Shown piece after piece: positions 1 through 8,658 of a stretch of 39,470 bases of DNA. The position numbers and the translations under genes were made by a program. The notes under the pieces are model-generated. The model was given only the letters and a program-made list of their open reading frames with translations, did no database searches and was not told the DNA's origin. Position 1 is the first letter of the stretch; each line of letters begins with the position of its first letter. This DNA is from an uncultured Brachyspira sp. (GTDB taxonomy: Bacteria > Spirochaetota > Brachyspiria > Brachyspirales > Brachyspiraceae), in the NCBI RefSeq assembly GCF_944390595.1, contig NZ_CALXRN010000108.1, positions 1-39,470 of the forward strand, given 5' to 3'.

Positions 1-38
1 CATCAATATTCAATATTGCTTTGAGAGGGGTTAAATTA

Positions 39-1088
39 ATGGAAAATCCTATAAAAAATATTACAGAAACAATAGTAGGCGAGTTCCGAAACATTAAACA
101 TACATTAAAAGAAATTTTATACGCGATAGTTATTGTACTTATAATAAATACTTTTCTAATACAGAATTATCAAATACCAACAGGCTCAATGATACCGATT
201 ATCATGCCTGGAGACAGGTTGTTTGCAAATAGATTTGTTTACGGGGTAAAATTACCTTTTACAGACGGACTTTTAGGATACAGACTCCCAAAAATTAAAT
301 CTCCTCAAAGGGGCGATTTGGTAGTATTCAGAGCACCTCCTTCAGCTTCTTTCGGATGTGAATCTGCTATGCCTTATTATGAGCCTTCTCCATTGGTGCA
401 GTTTCTTAAATTACCTGTTATGATATTTTCTATAACACCTTTTACATGGGATCCTAGATTTTTATTTGCTGACTTTTTAGGAGAAAAACTTACAGGAGGA
501 ACGCATTTAGCACCTGCTCCTTTATTTTTTGGGCTTAAAACTGTAGATTTAGACCCTAGAAAAGAGTTTGTTAAGAGAGTTATAGCTACTGCGGGTGAAA
601 CTGTTGAGATTAGAGAAAAAAATATAGTTATAAACGGCAATCAAATAGAAGATAAATGGGGTTATTTCTTCTACGGAGACGATAGAGAATTTGTTCCTGT
701 AATAGATATATACGGACCTATTTATGTACCAAAAAAAGGCGACGTTATAATATTTAAAAAAATAATTGATATACATGATTATTATAATGATCTTAGTTCA
801 TTTGAAGTATATATAAATGATAAAATTGTAAGCGATGATATAAAATTATGGTATTGGATGAATATATATGTTCCTAATGCTAAAGACAGACCAGATGAAT
901 ATATATACAATGTTCCTGAAGATTATTTCTTTGTTATGGGAGATAATAGAGATCAAAGCTGCGACAGCAGAATGTGGGGACTTGTTCCTTATAGACATAT
1001 TAAAGGTCAGCCGATGATTGCATGGATACAATCTAAAAGACCTGATGATGTTGAGCAGGGTTTCTTTAAGTATTTTATAATTAAATAA
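39..1088 (+). CDS. lepB: Signal peptidase I (S26 family)
   Basis: Membrane-bound serine protease that removes signal peptides from exported proteins. One membrane segment lies at residues 26-41. The catalytic serine box (PTGSM, Ser50) follows it, the general-base lysine is Lys179 in FVKRV, and the family box GDNRDQSCDSRMWG lies near residues 301-314. At 349 residues it is longer than the Gram-positive enzymes and has inserts between the boxes, as in many spirochaete and proteobacterial forms. I chose ATG 39 because AGAGGGG at 24-30 sits 8 nt upstream; an in-frame TTG at 21 lies before that ribosome site and is unlikely. The next gene starts 11 nt downstream, so lepB probably leads an operon with the XPB-N-like gene and queA. 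Its promoter is outside the window. Confidence 0.95.
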   Translation: MENPIKNITETIVGEFRNIKHTLKEILYAIVIVLIINTFLIQNYQIPTGSMIPIIMPGDRLFANRFVYGVKLPFTDGLLGYRLPKIKSPQRGDLVVFRAPPSASFGCESAMPYYEPSPLVQFLKLPVMIFSITPFTWDPRFLFADFLGEKLTGGTHLAPAPLFFGLKTVDLDPRKEFVKRVIATAGETVEIREKNIVINGNQIEDKWGYFFYGDDREFVPVIDIYGPIYVPKKGDVIIFKKIIDIHDYYNDLSSFEVYINDKIVSDDIKLWYWMNIYVPNAKDRPDEYIYNVPEDYFFVMGDNRDQSCDSRMWGLVPYRHIKGQPMIAWIQSKRPDDVEQGFFKYFIIK

Positions 1089-1099
1089 GAAAAATTATT

Positions 1100-2740
1100 A
1101 TGTATGAACAAATTTCTCAAGATACTATAAAAGAATTATTAAAAATTTGGAAAGTGAAAAATATTGAAGAATTAAAAAATAAATCTTCAAATATTTCACT
1201 TGTTTCTTTTAAATTTTATAATTTATCAAAAGAATCTAAAAATATAATTCTTTATATATTAAAAAATGAGGCTAAGGAATTAAATTCTATAGATATAGCT
1301 TATTCTCTTAAATATACTCAAAAGCAAATACCTATGTTTTTTAATTCTGTAGATGAAATAAAGAAATCCGGTCTTTTGTATTTAAAAATAAAAAGAAGAA
1401 GATTAAATTCCCATGATGATACTTTGTATTTTCTTCCGGAAGTAAAGCCTATTATAGAAAACATTATATTAAAAGATTCTATTAAAATAACAAATTATAT
1501 AGATGAATCTTATTCAGCTAATGTTTATAAAAAATATTTGCAGAAAATAATTAATATATATGAAAACGGCGGTATTTTAGAGTATTCCAAAACTAAGATA
1601 AATGATGATGAATTATTGGCTTTATGTAAGGCAAATATAGTTTCTGTTTATTTTGATAATGATTTTCTTGTATATATAGGCATTAATAACAGTAAGGTTT
1701 TAGAAAATTTAGAGAAAACTTTAAAAGAAAGTATAGATAGTTCTATATTTATATATAATCATTTTAATATATTAAATGATATAGAAACCTTTATATATGA
1801 ATGCGATGTTCAGAAATTAACTATTAATGATATAGATATTAAATTTTTAACTAATAATTTAGAAGCATCTGCAATCTTTAATATATGCTTAAAACTCTCT
1901 TTAATAAAAGCTGATACTAAAGGATATATTTCGTTAGAATATGATAATATAAAAAAATATTTGTTAAACTCTATAGAAGAAAGAATGGAGCTTGTTTCAA
2001 AAAATATTTATAAAAATTATTCGGATTATTTTAAAAAAATATCAAAAATATTAGAAAATGGAGGCATATCTAAGTCAGCATTATATATAAAATTAAAAGA
2101 TGAATTTAATATATCAATTTCTGCTGAAATGTATAATAATATAATATTTTCTATGTTTGTACTCGGTATTATAGAAGTATCCTTTTATGAGAATGCTATT
2201 TTAGCAGTAAGAAATTTTAAAAATAATGCTGCTGATAATAATAAAAAATGCTTTATTAATGGTAATTTTGAAATCAGTTTAATTAATCATTATCTATTTA
2301 ATAATGATTTTATTTATATGTGTAATTTGTACTTTGATATAGATAAGCAGGAAACAGTTTACACCTATACTATGACTGAAGAGAGTATTTTAAGAGGCAA
2401 AACAATTATTAGCGATAATTCTTCTAAATATCATTTTGAAAATTTTTTAGAAATTTTAAAATCTGTATTAGAAGATAATAATGTTGAAATGCCTAAACAT
2501 ATAGAAACAAGCATTAGAAGATGGTATGACAGAGGTATTATTTCATCTGTATATGATAATGTTACTCTGGTTATTATAAAGGATTCAAATAAACTTGAAG
2601 AGATTATACATGAGGCAAAAAGAAAGGGCATATTAATGACAAAAATTAATGATGAATATGCTATAATAAAATCAAGTTCTGTTACAAAAAAGAATCTTAC
2701 AAAATTTTTAAGACAGAGAAAAATAATAGTGACATTTTAA
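1100..2740 (+). CDS. Protein with XPB/Ssl2 N-terminal-like (Helicase_C_3-type) domain, no helicase motor
   Basis: A 546-residue soluble protein with no signal peptide or membrane segment. Residues 40-120 and 290-370 look like helical winged-helix-type material. Residues about 384-480 resemble the domain found N-terminal to bacterial XPB-type helicases: FINGNFEISL, then TYTMTEESILRGK, then MPKHIETSIRRWYDRG. The C-terminal ending (NDEYAIIKSS, then a basic tail) resembles the end of that domain. No Walker A or DEAD/DEAH-like box is present, so the ATPase part is absent. It sits 11 nt after lepB and 3 nt before queA, implying co-transcription. The domain assignment is pattern memory without a search; a role in nucleic-acid binding is inference. 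Confidence 0.6.
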   Translation: MYEQISQDTIKELLKIWKVKNIEELKNKSSNISLVSFKFYNLSKESKNIILYILKNEAKELNSIDIAYSLKYTQKQIPMFFNSVDEIKKSGLLYLKIKRRRLNSHDDTLYFLPEVKPIIENIILKDSIKITNYIDESYSANVYKKYLQKIINIYENGGILEYSKTKINDDELLALCKANIVSVYFDNDFLVYIGINNSKVLENLEKTLKESIDSSIFIYNHFNILNDIETFIYECDVQKLTINDIDIKFLTNNLEASAIFNICLKLSLIKADTKGYISLEYDNIKKYLLNSIEERMELVSKNIYKNYSDYFKKISKILENGGISKSALYIKLKDEFNISISAEMYNNIIFSMFVLGIIEVSFYENAILAVRNFKNNAADNNKKCFINGNFEISLINHYLFNNDFIYMCNLYFDIDKQETVYTYTMTEESILRGKTIISDNSSKYHFENFLEILKSVLEDNNVEMPKHIETSIRRWYDRGIISSVYDNVTLVIIKDSNKLEEIIHEAKRKGILMTKINDEYAIIKSSSVTKKNLTKFLRQRKIIVTF

Positions 2741-2743
2741 ATT

Positions 2744-3820
2744 ATGATAGATTATTTAAATAAAGAAACTTATAATTTTTATTTACCGGAAAATTTAATA
2801 GCCACAGAGCCTAATTATGAAAGAGATCATTGTAAATTAATGCTTTTAAATAAAAAAACAGGACAATTAGAGCATAAAATTTTTTCTGATATTATAGGCT
2901 ATCTTAATAGTGATGATGTATTGGTATTAAATGACAGTAAAGTTATACCTGCTAGAATATATGCTAAAAAGAATACAGGCGGCGGTTCTGAAATACTGCT
3001 TTTAAATAAAATTAATAATGATGATAGCATTTGGGAATGTTTAATAAAGGGTAAAAATATAAAAGAAAATGATATATTATATATCAATTACAGTCATATA
3101 GAAAAAGTAGGAAATATAGAAGCCTTAATAGAAACAGATAATATATCTACAAAAATAATAAAATTTTCAAAACCATTAACATCTGATATTTTAAATAGCA
3201 TAGGCAATGTTCCTCTTCCTCCGTATATTATTCAAAGCAGAAAGAAGAAAGGCGAGGAGGAATACAATGAAAAAGATAAAGAGTTCTATCAAAATGTATA
3301 TGCTAAAAATGAAGGAAGTATCGCTTCTCCTACATCAGGGCTTCATTTTACATCAGAACTTTTAGAAAAAATAAAAAATATTGGTATAACAGTTTGCTAT
3401 GTAACATTACATGTGGGATTTTCTACATTTAATCCTTTGAAAGAGGATGATTTACGCAATCATGTTATGCATGAAGAAAAATTTATAATACCTAATGAAA
3501 GTGCTGAAATAATACTAGATGCCAAAAAAAGCGGCAGAAGAATAGTATCATGCGGTACAACAGTTTCCAGAGTTTTGGAAAGCGAATACGAAAATTATAA
3601 TTTTAAAAGATTGGAAGGTTCTACAAATATATTCATTTACCCGCCTTATAAATTTAAATGTGTTGATGCTTTAATAACTAATTTTCATACACCTCATTCA
3701 ACTCTTTTGGCTATGGTTAGTGCTTTTGCCGGATATGATAATATAATGAATGCTTATAAAGAGGCTATTGCAGATAATTACAGATTCTTCTCTTACGGCG
3801 ATGCTATGTTTATGTATTAA
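2744..3820 (+). CDS. queA: tRNA preQ1 S-adenosylmethionine ribosyltransferase-isomerase
   Basis: Transfers the ribosyl part of S-adenosylmethionine to preQ1 at the wobble base of GUN-anticodon tRNAs, giving epoxyqueuosine. The 358-residue length fits the family. Family landmarks are visible in order: PLPPYI, the block YAKNEGSIASPTSGLHFT, HVGFSTFNPLKEDD followed by HVMHEE, TNFHTPHSTLLAMVSAFAG and the C-terminal YRFFSYGDAMFM. The start codon lies 3 nt after the previous stop, so translation is probably coupled. No clear terminator follows before the next promoter at 3835. The recognition is confident; only the reason for sharing an operon with lepB is unclear. Confidence 0.96.
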   Translation: MIDYLNKETYNFYLPENLIATEPNYERDHCKLMLLNKKTGQLEHKIFSDIIGYLNSDDVLVLNDSKVIPARIYAKKNTGGGSEILLLNKINNDDSIWECLIKGKNIKENDILYINYSHIEKVGNIEALIETDNISTKIIKFSKPLTSDILNSIGNVPLPPYIIQSRKKKGEEEYNEKDKEFYQNVYAKNEGSIASPTSGLHFTSELLEKIKNIGITVCYVTLHVGFSTFNPLKEDDLRNHVMHEEKFIIPNESAEIILDAKKSGRRIVSCGTTVSRVLESEYENYNFKRLEGSTNIFIYPPYKFKCVDALITNFHTPHSTLLAMVSAFAGYDNIMNAYKEAIADNYRFFSYGDAMFMY

Positions 3821-3834
3821 AAAATTATAATTAC

Positions 3835-3862
3835 TTGACAATAAGCTCTATTGAACTATAAT
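3835..3862 (+). promoter_or_regulatory. Consensus sigma-70 promoter of the first mglB-like gene
   Basis: TTGACA at 3835-3840 and TATAAT at 3857-3862, both perfect consensus, with a 16-nt spacer. Transcription would start near 3869, so the ribosome site AGGAG (3871-3875) would lie almost at the 5' end of the mRNA, giving a very short leader before ATG 3884. Confidence 0.8.
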
Positions 3863-3883
3863 TTAAAAATAGGAGAATGAGAA

Positions 3884-4909
3884 ATGATTAATAAAAAGGT
3901 ATTTTTATTTATTTTATTTATAGTATTGTCATCTTCCATAGTGCTTTACACTCAAAAAAAGAATTCTTTAGTAGGCATAGCATTATATAGATATGATGAT
4001 GATTATACAAAATATTTAAAGCTGTATTTAGAGAGGAATGCTAAAAATAATTTTTCTGTATTGATGGTTGATTCATATAATAGTCAGGCTACACAAAATG
4101 CTCAAATAGATATGTTTTTGAAGAAGAAGGTTAATATGCTTGCTATTAATCTAGTTGATAAGACTCAGGCACAAAAGATAATTGATAAAGTTAGTATTAA
4201 TGATTTGCCTTTAATATTTTTTAATAGAGAGCCTGATTTAGATGCGATGAAAACTTATGATAAAGTATGGTATATTGGCGGTAAAAGTGATGAGGCAGGA
4301 ATTGCACAGGGCAGATTAATAGCAGAGAGTTGGAAAAATCGTTTAAATTGGGATAAAAATGAAGATGGTAAAATACAATGTATCATAATAAAAGGCGATT
4401 TAAATGACAGAGATACATTTAATAGAACAGAATATATGAAAAAATATATTGCCTCCAATAATATGAAACTGGATATTTTAGCTGAAGTTCCTGCCATGTG
4501 GAAAAGAGAAAATGCTATGACTGCTGTTGAGGGATTATTTATTAAATATGGAAATAAAATAGAATATATAATTTGCAATAATGATTATATGGCTTTAGGA
4601 GCATTAGACGCTTTAAAGAAATATGGCTTTAACAACAGCAGCAGAATGCTTAATTATATACCTATAGTCGGCATAGACGGTATTTTAGCATGCTTGAATG
4701 AAATAAAAAATTATGGAATATTTGCTACAGTGCTTCAAAATCCATCTGCTCAGACTCAGGCATTATGTGCAGTTTCAAAGAATATAATGAGCGGAAAATC
4801 ACCATTAGACGGAACTCATTTTAATTTTGATAACAGCAAATATATTTCAATACCATATATTCTAGTAACTGCATCAAATTTGGAAAAAGCTATAGGAATA
4901 TATAAATAA
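3884..4909 (+). CDS. MglB-like periplasmic sugar-binding protein, divergent paralogue 1
   Basis: A 341-residue periplasmic binding protein of the galactose/glucose family. The calcium loop (DKNEDGKIQ, from residue 157) is retained. Compared with E. coli MglB contacts, Asp14 (here Asp39), Asn91 (Asn114), Asp154 (Asp177), Arg158 (Arg181), Trp183 (Trp206), Asn211 (Asn233) and Asp236 (Asp265) are kept. His152 is replaced by Asp175, Asn256 by Gln285, and the aromatic Phe16 by Tyr41. The N-terminal hydrophobic segment (residues 5-22) ends without a lipobox cysteine, unlike the other three copies, so the protein may be soluble or anchored by its leader. AGGAG lies 8 nt before the start. It has its own consensus promoter and its own terminator, so it is probably monocistronic. 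Ligand is uncertain; galactose itself is not assured. Confidence 0.85.
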   Translation: MINKKVFLFILFIVLSSSIVLYTQKKNSLVGIALYRYDDDYTKYLKLYLERNAKNNFSVLMVDSYNSQATQNAQIDMFLKKKVNMLAINLVDKTQAQKIIDKVSINDLPLIFFNREPDLDAMKTYDKVWYIGGKSDEAGIAQGRLIAESWKNRLNWDKNEDGKIQCIIIKGDLNDRDTFNRTEYMKKYIASNNMKLDILAEVPAMWKRENAMTAVEGLFIKYGNKIEYIICNNDYMALGALDALKKYGFNNSSRMLNYIPIVGIDGILACLNEIKNYGIFATVLQNPSAQTQALCAVSKNIMSGKSPLDGTHFNFDNSKYISIPYILVTASNLEKAIGIYK

Positions 4910-4912
4910 ATT

Positions 4913-4949
4913 ATTGCAGTTTATTTGTATGATAAACTAAGCAATTTTT
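4913..4949 (+). terminator. Rho-independent terminator after mglB-like copy 1
   Basis: A stem pairs 4913-4924 with 4932-4945, with a 2-nt bulge and a 7-nt loop, followed by a T run at 4945-4949. It separates copy 1 from copy 2. Two TTGAC motifs (4951 and 4974) and a TATAAT (5007-5012) follow; their spacings do not make a clean promoter. Confidence 0.6.
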
Positions 4950-5039
4950 ATTGACAAAAAATAATATTTTTTATTGACTTATTAATCTTTTTTTAATAAA
5001 CTAAATTATAATTCATATATATGAAAATTGGAGTTTTTT

Positions 5040-6074
5040 ATGAATAAGGGAATTTCTACTTTTTTGATTTTTTTATTATTAATTATTTTTGCTGTCGGAT
5101 GTAATTCAAAATCAAACAATAAAGACGGCGGAATAGAAATAGGCATCACTATATACAGATATGATGATAATTTTATTTCATTTATGAGAAGAAATATTGA
5201 GTCATTATTAAACGGCAAGGCTAAATTTATAATGAATGACTCAGAAAATGATCAAGTTAAGCAAAATGATCAGGTTGATGCCGCTATTCAAAGAAATGTT
5301 GATGCCTTAGCTATTAATTTAGTTGATCCGGCATCAGCTAGTTTTATGATAAATAAGATAAAACCTACAGGAATACCGGTAATATTTTTTAATAAAGAAC
5401 CAAGCAAAGAAGATATGATGCTTTATGATAAGGCATGGTATGTAGGTACTTTAAGTGAAGAATCCGGAAATATACAAGGTGAAATAGTTCTTAATTCTTG
5501 GACATCTAATAGTTCTTGGGATAAAAACGGTGATGGAAAAATACAATATGTTCTTTTAAAAGGGGAGGCAGGACACCCGGATGCTGAGGCTAGAACAGAG
5601 AGAATAAAAGCTGTTTTAGTTGATAATGGTATTGAAATAGAAAGTTTAGACGAACAAACAGCTAATTGGGATATACTTCAGTCACAGACTGTAACAGATG
5701 CTTGGATTAAAAAATATGGAAATAATATAGAATTTATATTTTCTAATAATGATGCTATGGCTTTAGGTGCTTTGAAATCTATTCAAAAAGAAGGATATAA
5801 TATAGGAGACAGTAATAAATTTATCCCTATAGTTGGAGTTGATGCAATTCCTGAAGTTATTGAAGAAATTAAAAATGGTACTATTGTAGGTACTGTTTTA
5901 CAAAGTCCTAAAGATCAGGCTCAGGCAATTGTTGATATGGTTATTAATGCTGCTAATGGCAAAGATGTGCTTGATGGAACTGAGTATAAATTAGATGATG
6001 TTAAAGCTGTGAGAGTTCCTTACAGAGCTATTACTTTAGAAAATATTAATGATGCTCTTGAGGCTTATAAATAA
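5040..6074 (+). CDS. MglB-like sugar-binding lipoprotein, paralogue 2
   Basis: A 344-residue lipoprotein of the galactose/glucose-binding family, with the leader ending AVGC and Cys21 as the predicted lipidation site. It keeps the family core: YRYDDNF (residues 40-45), FFNKEP (Asn118), the calcium loop DKNGDGKIQ, GHPDAEAR (His179, Asp181, Arg185), Trp210, NNDAMA (Asn237) and GVDA (Asp268). The equivalent of E. coli Asn256 is Gln288 (VLQSP), as in copy 1. I chose ATG 5040 because GGAG at 5030-5033 precedes it by 6 nt; an in-frame TTG at 5028 overlaps that site. A TATAAT at 5007-5012 may be its -10 element. It probably binds a hexose. Confidence 0.9.
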   Translation: MNKGISTFLIFLLLIIFAVGCNSKSNNKDGGIEIGITIYRYDDNFISFMRRNIESLLNGKAKFIMNDSENDQVKQNDQVDAAIQRNVDALAINLVDPASASFMINKIKPTGIPVIFFNKEPSKEDMMLYDKAWYVGTLSEESGNIQGEIVLNSWTSNSSWDKNGDGKIQYVLLKGEAGHPDAEARTERIKAVLVDNGIEIESLDEQTANWDILQSQTVTDAWIKKYGNNIEFIFSNNDAMALGALKSIQKEGYNIGDSNKFIPIVGVDAIPEVIEEIKNGTIVGTVLQSPKDQAQAIVDMVINAANGKDVLDGTEYKLDDVKAVRVPYRAITLENINDALEAYK

Positions 6075-6210
6075 TTATTTTACTATAGTAAATATTATGT
6101 TTTAATTTATTATAATTAATACATAATATATTATAAAAATAAATACATTGTGTATTAATAGGTGTAAATTTATTATATTTATAAATTAATACATCAATTG
6201 TACATAAATA

Positions 6211-6258
6211 AAAAATAGGCAATTATAGTATACTTGTTTGCTAAATTGTCTATTTTTT
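6211..6258 (+). terminator. Probable terminator in the copy 2-copy 3 gap
   Basis: A 14-bp stem pairs 6211-6224 with 6244-6257, with one G-U pair and a 19-nt loop, followed by T residues. It lies about 137 nt after the stop of copy 2, so the transcript would carry a long AT-rich tail. The remainder of the 279-nt gap (6075-6353) shows no gene. Confidence 0.5.
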
Positions 6259-6353
6259 TATGTATAATTTTTTATAATTATTGTAAAAGCAGGATATTTT
6301 TATATAAATTTATTATAATAGTATAATAGAAATAAATTAATCAGGAGAAATAT

Positions 6354-7370
6354 ATGATAAAGAAAAATATTGCTGCCGTATTTGCCGCTATTATTTCAAT
6401 AATATGTTTATATTCATGTTCATCGAATGAACCTTTTATAGGAGTTACAATATATAGCAGTGATGATGTTTTTGCAAATTATATTAAGGTTAATTTAGAT
6501 AAAGCTTATTCAGGGAAAGTAAAATATATTATAAGCGATTCAAAAAACAGTCAAATTACTCAAAATGGTCAGATAGATCAATATATATCAAAAGGTGCTA
6601 AAGTTTTAGTTATAAATTTGGTAGATACTTATGCAGCTGATACAATAATTGATAAAGTTAAAGAACAAAATATACCAATAATATTTTATAATAAAGCTCC
6701 TGCTAAATCATCTATGGATAGTTATAAAAAAGTTTGGTATGTAGGTACTTATAGCGAAGAAGCAGCTAATATGCAGGGAAAAATAGTTGTGAATAGCTGG
6801 AATGCCAACCCTAGTTGGGATAAAAATGGTGATGGAAAGATACAATGTGTTATATTACAGGGTGAACCTGGACATTATGATACAGAAATTAGAACAAAAA
6901 ATGTTATATCTTTTATTGAAAATAGCGGTTTAGAAGTAGAAGTATTATATCAAAAAACAGCTATGTGGGATAAGGAGAGAGCCAAAATGATTGTAGATGA
7001 ATGGATGTCTGATAATTCAAATAGTAATTTAGAATATATTATTGCAAATAATGATTCTATGGCATTAGGGGCTTTAAATTCTATACAATCTATAGGGTAT
7101 AATACAGGAGATTCAAATAAATATATTCCTATAGTTGGAATAGATGCTATAAATGAAGTTGTAGATGAAATAGTAAATGGTAATATTGTAGGTACAGTTC
7201 TTAATGATAGTTTTAGTCAGGCTAAAGCAGTTGCTGATTTATCTCTTAGTTTGTTTAATGGTAATGTAAATCCTATACTTGGCACTACTTGGACACTTGA
7301 TAATAATAAATCGGTGAGAATTCATTATAAGCCTATAACATTGGAAAATTTGGATGAAATTAGAAGGTAG
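6354..7370 (+). CDS. MglB-like sugar-binding lipoprotein, paralogue 3
   Basis: A 338-residue lipoprotein of the galactose/glucose-binding family with a predicted lipidation cysteine at Cys22 (LYSC). The calcium loop DKNGDGKIQ and most sugar contacts are retained: Asp38, Asn113, His174, Asp176, Arg180, Trp205, Asn233, Asp264 and Asn284. The loop that starts the binding site differs: the usual YRYDDNF is YSSDDVF here, and FFNKEP is FYNKAP, so the pocket entrance has changed. AGGAG at 6343-6347 lies 6 nt before ATG 6354. It is separated from both neighbours by AT-rich gaps and is probably transcribed alone. It is a likely hexose-binding paralogue with altered specificity. Confidence 0.88.
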   Translation: MIKKNIAAVFAAIISIICLYSCSSNEPFIGVTIYSSDDVFANYIKVNLDKAYSGKVKYIISDSKNSQITQNGQIDQYISKGAKVLVINLVDTYAADTIIDKVKEQNIPIIFYNKAPAKSSMDSYKKVWYVGTYSEEAANMQGKIVVNSWNANPSWDKNGDGKIQCVILQGEPGHYDTEIRTKNVISFIENSGLEVEVLYQKTAMWDKERAKMIVDEWMSDNSNSNLEYIIANNDSMALGALNSIQSIGYNTGDSNKYIPIVGIDAINEVVDEIVNGNIVGTVLNDSFSQAKAVADLSLSLFNGNVNPILGTTWTLDNNKSVRIHYKPITLENLDEIRR

Positions 7371-7496
7371 TGTTTTATAAAATTCTATTTGTATTAAATT
7401 AATGAGATTATTAGTATAATTTTGACTTGATTTAATAAATAAAATTTATATACTTAATCTTAGAGAATATTAATTAATTTAAGGAGTTTTCATACT

Positions 7497-8552
7497 ATGA
7501 AAAAATCACTTATTGCTATGGGAGCATTAATAATGTCTTCTATTTTCGTAATGTCATGCGGCGGCGGACAGGCTTCATCCTCTTCTACTACTGCTACAGA
7601 TGGTCCTACTATCGGAGTAACAATTTACCGTTATGATGATAACTTTATGTCTTTCTACAGAAGAAACATTGAAAGCAGAATGAGCGGAAAAGCAAATTTG
7701 ATAATCAATGATTCACAAAATAACCAAGCTCAGCAAAATGACCAAGTTGATGTAATGCTTAATAAAGATGCAAAAGTTTTAGCTATTAATTTAGTAGACC
7801 CTCAGGCTGCTCAAACTATAATAGATAAAGCTAAAGCTAAAGAAATACCTGTTGTATTCTTTAACAAACAGCCTAGTGCTGAAGCTATGGCTAGCTATGA
7901 TAAAACTTGGTATGTAGGTACTACTCCTGAAGAATCAGGTGCTATGCAGGGTAAAATCGTTGTAGATACTTGGAAAGCTAATCCTGCTTGGGATAGAAAC
8001 GGCGATGGTAAAATACAATATGTATTATTAAAAGGCGAACCAGGACACCCAGATGCTGAAGCTAGAACTAGTTATGTTACTTCATATATCGTTAGCAATA
8101 ATATTCAACTAGAAAGATTAGAACCAGAACAAACAGCTATGTGGGATACTGCAAAAGCTAAAGATATAGTTGATGCTTGGATGCAGAAACATGGCGATAA
8201 AATAGAATATATTTTCTGTAATAATGATGCTATGGCTTTAGGTGCTTTACAATCAGTACAAGCTTTAGGATATAACAAAGAAGGCGATACTAATAAATAT
8301 ATACCTATAGTTGGTGTTGATGCTATTCCTGAAATGATTAATGAAATCAAAAAAGGAACTGTAGCAGGTTCTGTTCTTAATGACCCAGTTGGCCAATCTC
8401 AGGCTTTAGTAGACATTTCTTTGAATGTCGCTGCTGGTAAAGATCCATTAGATGGTACTACTTGGACTTTGGACGAAGTTAAAGCAGTTCGCGTTCCTTA
8501 TGTTCCTATAACTAAAGATAATGTAAATGTAGCTGAAGAAGCTTATAAATAA
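7497..8552 (+). CDS. mglB: Galactose/methyl-galactoside-binding lipoprotein MglB (canonical copy)
   Basis: Substrate-binding protein for the Mgl ABC importer and, in this family, often a chemotaxis ligand receptor. It has 351 residues, a lipobox VMSC with Cys21, and a Ser/Thr-rich linker to about residue 35. All E. coli MglB contact positions are conserved: Asp48, Asn123, His184, Asp186, Arg190, Trp216, Asn243, Asp275 and Asn296. The calcium loop DRNGDGKIQ begins at residue 166. AGGAG at 7482-7486 lies 10 nt before the start. A TTGACT at 7422-7427 may be part of its promoter, but the -10 is unclear. It uses more C-ending codons than copies 1-3, which suggests high expression. A terminator-like hairpin follows before mglA, so MglB can be made in excess over the transporter. 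Confidence 0.95.
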   Translation: MKKSLIAMGALIMSSIFVMSCGGGQASSSSTTATDGPTIGVTIYRYDDNFMSFYRRNIESRMSGKANLIINDSQNNQAQQNDQVDVMLNKDAKVLAINLVDPQAAQTIIDKAKAKEIPVVFFNKQPSAEAMASYDKTWYVGTTPEESGAMQGKIVVDTWKANPAWDRNGDGKIQYVLLKGEPGHPDAEARTSYVTSYIVSNNIQLERLEPEQTAMWDTAKAKDIVDAWMQKHGDKIEYIFCNNDAMALGALQSVQALGYNKEGDTNKYIPIVGVDAIPEMINEIKKGTVAGSVLNDPVGQSQALVDISLNVAAGKDPLDGTTWTLDEVKAVRVPYVPITKDNVNVAEEAYK

Positions 8553-8570
8553 TAAATAGTTTGTTATTGA

Positions 8571-8601
8571 CAGGGATATTTTTTAATATCCCTGTTTTTT
8601 T
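8571..8601 (+). terminator. Intercistronic terminator/attenuator between mglB and mglA
   Basis: A perfect 10-bp stem pairs CAGGGATATT (8571-8580) with AATATCCCTG (8585-8594). The loop is 4 nt and seven T residues follow (8595-8601). It lies inside the mglBAC operon, and no convincing promoter lies between it and mglA. Partial read-through would give more MglB than MglA/MglC. Confidence 0.85.
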
Positions 8602-8658
8602 AAAAGGGTTTTTAGTATATTATTATTTTTTTAGTTATTTTGTAAAGGTTTAATATAT

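Noticed and set aside
21-38. TTG start for signal peptidase at 21
   Set aside because: It precedes the ribosome site AGAGGGG that serves ATG 39.
4951-5012. Promoter made of TTGAC boxes at 4951 or 4974 and TATAAT at 5007
   Set aside because: The spacers (50 and 27 nt) are too long for a sigma-70 promoter; only the TATAAT may be real, with a weak -35.
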